NCBI GenBank assembly: GCA_965221295.1
Contig: OZ244879.1
Coordinates: 3,162,001 to 3,226,000, forward strand
Length of the DNA: 64,000 bases
Direction of reading: 5' to 3'
Source of the DNA: Bin87 sp965221295
Lineage (GTDB): Bacteria > Chloroflexota > Dehalococcoidia > Lucifugimonadales > UBA3495
Part shown: one piece after another, positions 59,379 through 64,000 of the stretch
Layout of the letters: every line of letters begins with the position of its first letter
How positions within the stretch are numbered: the first letter of the stretch is position 1
Notes under the pieces: model-generated
Seen by the model: only the letters and a program-made list of their open reading frames with translations
Told to the model about the DNA's origin: nothing
Database searches by the model: none
Program-made: the position numbers and the translations under genes

Positions 59379-60044
59379 TCACGCTGGCCAGTCTTCTAGA
59401 GTCCAGCCCATCTGCCAGAACGCCTGCTCGTACCGTGTGCAGGTGATGTACGCTTCCTTCATGGCCGCGATTTCGGCGGAACCGGCCGTGGCGGCCACCC
59501 GATCGCAGATGGCTCGGCATTCTTCCGCCACCGCCCGCTGTTCCGGTCCCGCGTACATCTGAATCCACTGGGCGTATCCGGCATGGTCAGGCAAGCCCTG
59601 ATCGGCCAGCCGTTCGCCAACGTTCCAGTAGCCCCAGATGCACGGCAGCAGCGCGGCCACCAGTTCGCCAAAACTGCCCTGGTGCGCCACTCGCAGCAGG
59701 TAGCTGGTGTATGAATAACACGTGGGCGTGTGCACCGTCGCGTCCAGGTCCGCTTCGGTGATGCCGAATTGAGCGCAATAGGAGCGGTGGAGATCCATCT
59801 CGGTGTTCAATATGTAGTCCACCGCGCGGGCGAACCAGCTCATCGTGGGCAGGTCGGGCGCTTTCGCCGCCGCCAGTGCCAGGCAACGGGCAAAGTCCAC
59901 CAGGTAAACGTAGTCCTGGGTGATGAAATGCTTGAAGCGATCCAGCGGCAACGTCCCATCGCCGATGCCCTGCACAAACGGATGGAAGGCCATCGCTTCC
60001 CGCTGGGCTTGGGATTCTCGTTCGATTTCCTCGCAAAACGACAT
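59379..60044 (-). CDS. tenA: TenA family protein (thiaminase II / aminopyrimidine aminohydrolase)
   Basis: Salvages thiamine breakdown products by releasing hydroxymethylpyrimidine. The 221-residue helical protein shows HPFVQGIGDGTLPLDRFKHF near 21-40, QDYVYLVDFARCLALAAAK, CYSYTSYLL near 112, the catalytic Cys in LLPCIWGYWN, and the C-terminal TRYEQAFW with the conserved Glu. GGAGG lies 7-8 bases before ATG 60044. It ends a minus-strand run with the thioesterase, trmD and amidohydrolase genes. No other thiamine genes are in view. Confidence 0.88.
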   Translation of the reverse strand: MSFCEEIERESQAQREAMAFHPFVQGIGDGTLPLDRFKHFITQDYVYLVDFARCLALAAAKAPDLPTMSWFARAVDYILNTEMDLHRSYCAQFGITEADLDATVHTPTCYSYTSYLLRVAHQGSFGELVAALLPCIWGYWNVGERLADQGLPDHAGYAQWIQMYAGPEQRAVAEECRAICDRVAATAGSAEIAAMKEAYITCTRYEQAFWQMGWTLEDWPA

Positions 60045-60087
60045 TGACGCGCCTCCGTGGTCTGGCCAGCTCATTGGTCGGGCTGAT

Positions 60088-60624
60088 CTAGGTTCCGCTA
60101 CGGCCTCCGGTGAATCCCTGCGCGGCGGCCAGCTCGGGGAAGCGCTCCAGTGGCAGAACCTCGCCGGACTCTTCCCAACGATCCACCAGCTGTCTGATGG
60201 CGTCCGGTACTGGCCGAGTAGCGCCGGTGTCGGCATGGAACCCAACGTACACCGACTCAATGGTGGTCAGGGGTTTTCGGTGGGCATCGTCGCCTTCGCG
60301 GAAGATGGCCACCTGCAACGTGAGGCTGGTGTTGCCGATTCCGCTGACGCGAGCCCGCAGGTCCAGCATCTCGTCCACTCGCGCCGGGGCATTGTACTCG
60401 ATGGTAACCTTCACCACCGCGCTGTCGAAATACCCGGCTGCGGCCACCCGGTAGATGCTGAATCCCAGGTTGCGGAAATACTCGGCCTGCGCCACTTCCA
60501 GCCAACCCAGGTAGCTGCCGTTGAACGCGATACCCTGGGCGTCGCACTCCTGCCAGCGCACCCGCACCGGGGCGCCGAAGCGATAGTCTCCCCGTCGGAG
60601 CGCCGCTTCAGGCATTGCCGCCAT
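60088..60624 (-). CDS. Acyl-CoA thioesterase, 4HBT/YbgC-like
   Basis: A 178-residue hot-dog-fold thioesterase. The catalytic motif RWQECDAQGIAFNGSYLGWL has the conserved Asp28, followed by EVAQAEYFRNLGFS as in 4-hydroxybenzoyl-CoA thioesterases. It should hydrolyse an acyl-CoA; the acyl group is unknown. The start overlaps the end of trmD by 17 bases (ATG 60624, or ATG 60615 as an alternative). Confidence 0.85.
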   Translation of the reverse strand: MAAMPEAALRRGDYRFGAPVRVRWQECDAQGIAFNGSYLGWLEVAQAEYFRNLGFSIYRVAAAGYFDSAVVKVTIEYNAPARVDEMLDLRARVSGIGNTSLTLQVAIFREGDDAHRKPLTTIESVYVGFHADTGATRPVPDAIRQLVDRWEESGEVLPLERFPELAAAQGFTGGRSGT

Positions 60625-61363
60625 CCCAGCCCAGCGACGCGAGATACGCCCGGTCCGAGTTTGTCAGCTGCGCGGCGTCCAGCAGGTCGGGCCGGAGTTT
60701 CAGGGTTCGTTCCAGAGATTGGCGCCGACGCCAACGGTCGATCTCGGCGTGGTTGCCCGACCGCAGTATCTCCGGGGCGGCCATCCCGCGGAAGGTGGCC
60801 GGCCGGGTGTACAGGGGATGCTGCAGCAGACCCGAGGTGATGCTGTCCTCTTGCACGTTTTCCTCCGAACCTACCACGTCGGGCACGAACCGCGACACCG
60901 CGTCGATGATCACCATGGCGGCCAGCTCGCCGCCCGTGAGCACATAGTCTCCGATGGATACTTCATGGGTGATGAGGCTCTGCCGAATCCGCTCATCAAC
61001 GCCGGCGTAATGCCCGCAGATGATGATCATGCCGGGGGCGGCGGCGAACTCGTCAACCAAGCTCTGGTTCAGAATGCGTCCCTGGGGGGAAGTTAGCGCC
61101 ACCGGCGTCTGGGAGCGTTGCTCCGCGGGTACGGCCTCCAGCGCGGCGGCAACGGCATCGAAAACGGGCTCCGGTTTCATCACCATGCCGGGGCCGCCGC
61201 CAAACTGATAGTCATCGGCGGTGCCGTGCCGGTCGGTGGTGAATTGCCGGATGTCGGTGGCGTCCAATGAAATCAGTCCTCGGGACACGGCGCGCCCGAT
61301 GACGCTGTAATCCGACAGGATCCGGAACACCGTCGGAAACAACGTCAAAACGTGAAAACGCAT
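60608..61363 (-). CDS. trmD: tRNA (guanine-N1-)-methyltransferase
   Basis: Methylates G37 of tRNAs, including tRNA-Pro, preventing frameshifts. The 251-residue SPOUT enzyme has FGGGPGMVMKPEP (about 54-66), GHYAGVDERI (about 117-126) and the knot sequence YVLTGGELAAMVIIDAVSRF. The C-terminal helical domain ends DRAYLASLGW. ATG 61363 begins the family sequence MRFHVLTLFP. The usual rpsP-rimM-trmD-rplS neighbours are missing; here it is in a run with an amidohydrolase and a thioesterase. Confidence 0.95.
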   Translation of the reverse strand: MRFHVLTLFPTVFRILSDYSVIGRAVSRGLISLDATDIRQFTTDRHGTADDYQFGGGPGMVMKPEPVFDAVAAALEAVPAEQRSQTPVALTSPQGRILNQSLVDEFAAAPGMIIICGHYAGVDERIRQSLITHEVSIGDYVLTGGELAAMVIIDAVSRFVPDVVGSEENVQEDSITSGLLQHPLYTRPATFRGMAAPEILRSGNHAEIDRWRRRQSLERTLKLRPDLLDAAQLTNSDRAYLASLGWDGGNA

Positions 61364-61419
61364 CTGGCATCCCATGGAGGCGATCGGCGACGGGCCGCCC
61401 AATCCCCGGCGGTTTCGGG

Positions 61420-62673
61420 CTACGCTGGCTGCAATTCCCGCGCTGGTAGCCGGTTCTTGTAGGCTTCACCACCCTTCATGATCAGCAGCAGGCGTTCCCG
61501 GTCCCGCAGAACCGATATGTTGCTCAGCGGGTCGCCGTCCACCACCAGGATGTCGGCCAGTTTGCCCTTGGCAATCGTGCCCACATCCTTGCCCAGGCCG
61601 CAGCATTCCGCCGCGTAACCGGTGGCGGCCTGGATGGCGAGCGACGGGCTCATGCCTTTTTCCACCATTAGCTCCAGCTCGCGGGCGTTGTCGCCGTGAA
61701 CGAATCCGCCAGCGTCGGTGCCGGCCACGATGCGAACCCCTTCTTTGATGGCCAACTCCACACTGCGGATGTGAATGTCCATCAAGGCTTGGGCGCGCAC
61801 CCTGATGTGCGGGGCGCTGACGGTACTGTGAAAGTCGTAAACCTCGAACGTGGGCGTGAAGAACGTGCCCTGGTCGGCCATCATCTTGAGCATGTCGGGG
61901 TCGGTGGCCAAGTAGCAACCGTGTTCGATGGAACCGGCGCCGGCCCTGATGGCGATGGGCAGTCCCGTGCCGCCCACCGCGTGGCACAAGGTGCTGCGAC
62001 CCAGCGCCGCCGCTTCGTCCACCAGAGCTTTGGCCTCGTCCAGGGCGTAGGCCTGGTCCAGCGGCCCGTTGCCCGGGCGGCCGGAAGCGCCGCCGGTGGT
62101 GGCGAACTTGATCTGGTCGGCGCCGCAGCGGATCAGCTCTCGCACCTTGGCTCGCACGCCATCCACGCCATCCGCGACGCCATCGGGGGAAAGCGGGTCG
62201 TGGCCCAAGATGGCTTTGCGATGGCCACTGCCGCTGACCTTGTCCTCGATGCCGCCGGTGGGGGACATTATGTTGATCGAGATGATCAGCCGCGGACCCT
62301 TGATCAGGCCTTCCTCAACGGCCATCTTGAACCCGGCGTCCAGGCCGCCGGCGTCCCGCACCGTGGTGTAGCCGGCGGCCAGCGTATCCTCGATCACCTG
62401 CGAGGTCCTGATGCTGAACAGCGATTGCGGTTCGTCCATGCCCCAGCGTCCCGTCAGGCCGTAGCCGCCGGAAGCAAGGTGGTCGTGCACGTCGATCAGG
62501 CCGGGCATGATGGTGCAGCCGGTGGCGTCCAAGACCTCCGTTCCTTCAGGAATCGGCACGGACGCTCGGGGCCCAACCTCGATGATGCGGTCGCCGTCGA
62601 TTAGCGCCGCGACATCAGGCGATGCCGGGGCTCCAGTCCCGTCGATCAGGTTCCCTCCAACTATCGCGAGCAT
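61420..62673 (-). CDS. Metal-dependent amidohydrolase (imidazolonepropionase-like)
   Basis: A 417-residue amidohydrolase-superfamily enzyme. Metal ligands are His63 and His65 (DVHDHLASGG), His231 (CHAVGG), His251 (SIEHG) and Asp320 (AGTDAGG); Lys189 (QIKFATTGG) may be the carbamylated or bridging residue. The C-terminal KGKLADILVVDGDPL is typical of this prolidase/imidazolonepropionase-like branch. AGAGGTG lies 6 bases before ATG 62673; the frame's upstream extension to 63273 overlaps mogA on the other strand and is not coding. It is followed 56 bases later by trmD. Confidence 0.88.
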   Translation of the reverse strand: MLAIVGGNLIDGTGAPASPDVAALIDGDRIIEVGPRASVPIPEGTEVLDATGCTIMPGLIDVHDHLASGGYGLTGRWGMDEPQSLFSIRTSQVIEDTLAAGYTTVRDAGGLDAGFKMAVEEGLIKGPRLIISINIMSPTGGIEDKVSGSGHRKAILGHDPLSPDGVADGVDGVRAKVRELIRCGADQIKFATTGGASGRPGNGPLDQAYALDEAKALVDEAAALGRSTLCHAVGGTGLPIAIRAGAGSIEHGCYLATDPDMLKMMADQGTFFTPTFEVYDFHSTVSAPHIRVRAQALMDIHIRSVELAIKEGVRIVAGTDAGGFVHGDNARELELMVEKGMSPSLAIQAATGYAAECCGLGKDVGTIAKGKLADILVVDGDPLSNISVLRDRERLLLIMKGGEAYKNRLPARELQPA

Positions 62674-62742
62674 AACGCACCTCTCGTAGTTTCCCATCGA
62701 TTCAGCGGCCATTATATGCCAATGGCGGCGTCGGCGGTATGG

Positions 62743-62748
62743 TATTAT
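62743..62748 (+). promoter_or_regulatory. Candidate extended -10 element of the mogA-like gene
   Basis: TGGTATTAT: a TGN element plus TATTAT at 62743-62748, 43 bases before the ATG. No clear -35 box. On the minus strand TATAAT at 62716-62711 could serve the divergent amidohydrolase. Confidence 0.35.
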
Positions 62749-62790
62749 TGGCGTCGCGCCAACCCCATTGGCATTGCCGCAGAGCTGGAC

Positions 62791-63282
62791 ATGCACCGAC
62801 TCGCCATACTTACGATCAGCTCTTCCGGGGCCCTCGGCCAGCGCGAGGACACCGGCAGCCAGGCCATCCGAGACAAGCTGCCGCCGCCCGATTACCGCGA
62901 GGCGCGCTACGAGATAGTTCCCGACGACCCGGACACGATAACCGGCCGCATCGTCGCATGGGCCGATTCTGGAGAGGTTGACCTGATAGTAACCACAGGC
63001 GGCACCGGCATGGGACGCCACGACGTGACGCCGGAAGCCGCCCGCCGCGCCATGGACCGGGAGGTTCCAGGCATGGCGGAGGCGATGCGAGCGCAGACCA
63101 TGAAGTTCACGCCGATGGCCATGCTGAGCCGCTCTGTGGTGGGCATCCGCGGCTTCACCCTGATCATTACGCTGCCGGGCAGTCCGCGCGGCGTCGGGGA
63201 ATGCCTGGACGTCGTGCTGCCCGTCCTGCCTCACGCTCTGGAGCTGCTGCAGCGCGAATCCGTTCAGGAACACCCACGCTAA
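62791..63282 (+). CDS. Molybdenum cofactor biosynthesis protein, MogA/MoaB family
   Basis: Adenylates molybdopterin or acts in molybdate insertion. The 163-residue protein begins MHRLAILTISSSGALGQRED (Ser/Asp phosphate-binding part) and has VTTGGTGMGRHDVTPEA (about 69-85) and LPGSPRGVGE (about 131-140), the family's nucleotide and pterin sites. ATG 62791 starts the conserved sequence; the upstream frame is not. A Moco enzyme (the molybdenum hydroxylase at 50368-51725) is encoded elsewhere in the window. Confidence 0.9.
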   Translation: MHRLAILTISSSGALGQREDTGSQAIRDKLPPPDYREARYEIVPDDPDTITGRIVAWADSGEVDLIVTTGGTGMGRHDVTPEAARRAMDREVPGMAEAMRAQTMKFTPMAMLSRSVVGIRGFTLIITLPGSPRGVGECLDVVLPVLPHALELLQRESVQEHPR

Positions 63283-63335
63283 CAGCGCTAAAATCGCTAA
63301 TCGACACCAACATCGTTCACGGAGACCAACGCAAT

Positions 63336-63689
63336 ATGAGCGCCAACACCGAGGAATCCGCTCCCGTCTATTGGCCCAGGGTCAAGGAGTTGCTGGACGG
63401 CATAATGGACCGTTGGATTGAACGCCACGGCCGGCAGCCCTATCCTGGCATCCACGAATACTGGTGGGAAACCCCGGAGGAGTTGGCCAACTCGGTCCTG
63501 AACGGCTATCCTTCCATTGAGCCCGGCAAGCCGGGCGCCGAGACGCATCTGGTGCGTTCGTTGCGGCTGGGCTGCGGCACCTTTGGCCGTATGCCCCTGC
63601 GCGGCCCTTTCCTCTCCCGGGCGGAGGCCGCGGAAATCGCCGCCTGGATCGACGCTGGTATGCCGAAAGGGCCAGAGGAAGAGCAGTAA
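63336..63689 (+). CDS. Hypothetical protein, 117 residues
   Basis: A soluble, Trp- and Pro-rich protein I do not recognise (PVYWPRVKELLDGIMDRWIE, HEYWWETPEELANSVLNGYP, AEAAEIAAWIDAGMPKGPEE). The end resembles the AAEI..WID.G.P segment found at the end of many small c-type cytochrome-like domains, but there is no CxxCH. ATG 63336 starts 53 bases after the mogA-like gene; GGAG lies about 12 bases upstream. A hairpin follows. Confidence 0.55.
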   Translation: MSANTEESAPVYWPRVKELLDGIMDRWIERHGRQPYPGIHEYWWETPEELANSVLNGYPSIEPGKPGAETHLVRSLRLGCGTFGRMPLRGPFLSRAEAAEIAAWIDAGMPKGPEEEQ

Positions 63690-63727
63690 ACTAGAGAGTT
63701 ATCCGCGTTGCGCAATCCGGCAACAGT

Positions 63728-63757
63728 TAGGGGCGGTTGTTGATCCAACCGCCCCTA
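63728..63757. terminator. Bidirectional terminator hairpin
   Basis: A 12-bp perfect stem (TAGGGGCGGTTG with its complement, 63728-63739 and 63746-63757), extended outward by AACAG/CTGTT past one bulged base. It separates the hypothetical gene from the convergent NHL-repeat gene. Confidence 0.7.
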
Positions 63758-63782
63758 CTGTTAGGCAAAGTTCCGCCGCTGC

Positions 63783-64000
63783 TTACAGCAGTACCGGCTC
63801 CTTTTCCTTCTGATACACCTGGATTCGACCGCGGGTGTGGTCGAGAACCGCGATTTGGCCTTCAGGGGTTACCCGAACCGCGCACGGATTGGCAAAGATC
63901 TTCTCGAACTCGCCGCCGTCGTGGGTGATGGCCATGGTTCGCTGGCGGATCATATCGGGGTTGGAGTTGAGCTTGCTCTTGCCCCATCCCGAAATCTGGT
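63783..64000 (-). CDS. NHL-repeat / beta-propeller protein, C-terminal fragment
   Basis: The last 71 codons of a minus-strand gene that enters from beyond the right edge. The visible end includes NPCAVRVTPEGQIAVLDHTR followed by GRIQVYQK, a blade of the NHL type (strand-turn-D-strand). The stop is TAA at 63785-63783. The start and total size are outside the window, so function cannot be inferred beyond a likely beta-propeller. Confidence 0.7.
   Translation of the reverse strand, partial: QISGWGKSKLNSNPDMIRQRTMAITHDGGEFEKIFANPCAVRVTPEGQIAVLDHTRGRIQVYQKEKEPVLL

Noticed and set aside
62674..63273. 200-residue N-terminal extension of the amidohydrolase
   Set aside because: It is antisense to the mogA-like gene, and ATG 62673 has a ribosome-binding site and begins the conserved domain.

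Overview
The window is a GC-rich bacterial chromosome segment. The mix of F420-dependent luciferase-like oxidoreductases, NMT1-type binding proteins, D-aminoacylase-like amidohydrolases, a carboxymuconolactone-decarboxylase protein, a short IF2 and a DUF1385 gene next to rpmE suggests a Chloroflexota member of the Dehalococcoidia/SAR202 type. That placement is an inference; no rRNA is present. Both tRNAs encode CCA.

Layout. 1-1257: an SDR and an F420 oxidoreductase. 1728-3302: rpsT and lexA. 3445-9426 (minus): a transcription/translation operon nusA-ylxR-infB-rbfA-truB ending in a small nrtS-like gene, with a consensus promoter and an attenuator-like hairpin in the leader. 9874-12755: a complete 2,882-bp IS1-family transposon with a 21-bp perfect inverted repeat and the 8-bp target duplication AACGAGTA. 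It carries a transposase plus a small basic gene and a DNA methyltransferase-nuclease fusion whose reading frame is broken at a 12-G tract. 12771-15141: rplU-rpmA-rpmE, a hypothetical gene and DUF1385. 15691-21972: hydrolase, MFS, VOC, SDR and DUF362 genes. 22021-24227: a Septu-like ATPase/HNH pair. 24461-25384: a binding-protein gene with one in-frame TGA. 25936-32672: an ABC exporter followed by three tandem cytochrome P450 genes. 33202-37156: a solo DNA methyltransferase, a GATase-like protein, a Nudix hydrolase and an amidohydrolase. 39264-43351: a pgi-gnd-zwf operon. 44470-48209: a heterodimeric ABC exporter. 48431-50215: a methyltransferase-HNH fusion. 50368-51725: two of the three subunits of a molybdenum hydroxylase. 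52148-53204: a frameshifted IS481-like element. 53909-57836: two paralogous acetyltransferases and an MFS transporter. 58003-59355: tRNA-Arg, an SRAP gene and tRNA-Pro. 59379-64000: TenA, thioesterase, trmD, amidohydrolase, mogA, a hypothetical gene and an NHL-repeat fragment.

A palindromic, MITE-like GC-rich repeat family (ends TGTCATTGCGAG / CTCGCAATGACA) fills most long intergenic spaces. At several places it forms exact tandem arrays, each with its own period (133, 154, 167 and 136 bp). It accounts for most of the spurious open frames there, and the IS481-like element has inserted into one copy.

The main themes are a conserved core (translation, SOS, pentose phosphate) interleaved with accessory cargo. 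The cargo includes three beta-class DNA methyltransferases of different architecture (solo, Mrr-like fusion, HNH fusion), a Septu-like pair and a duplicated P450 cluster. The most striking object is the transposon-borne, apparently phase-variable methyltransferase-nuclease. Coding starts below were chosen from Shine-Dalgarno sites, promoters and overlaps, not simply from the longest frame.
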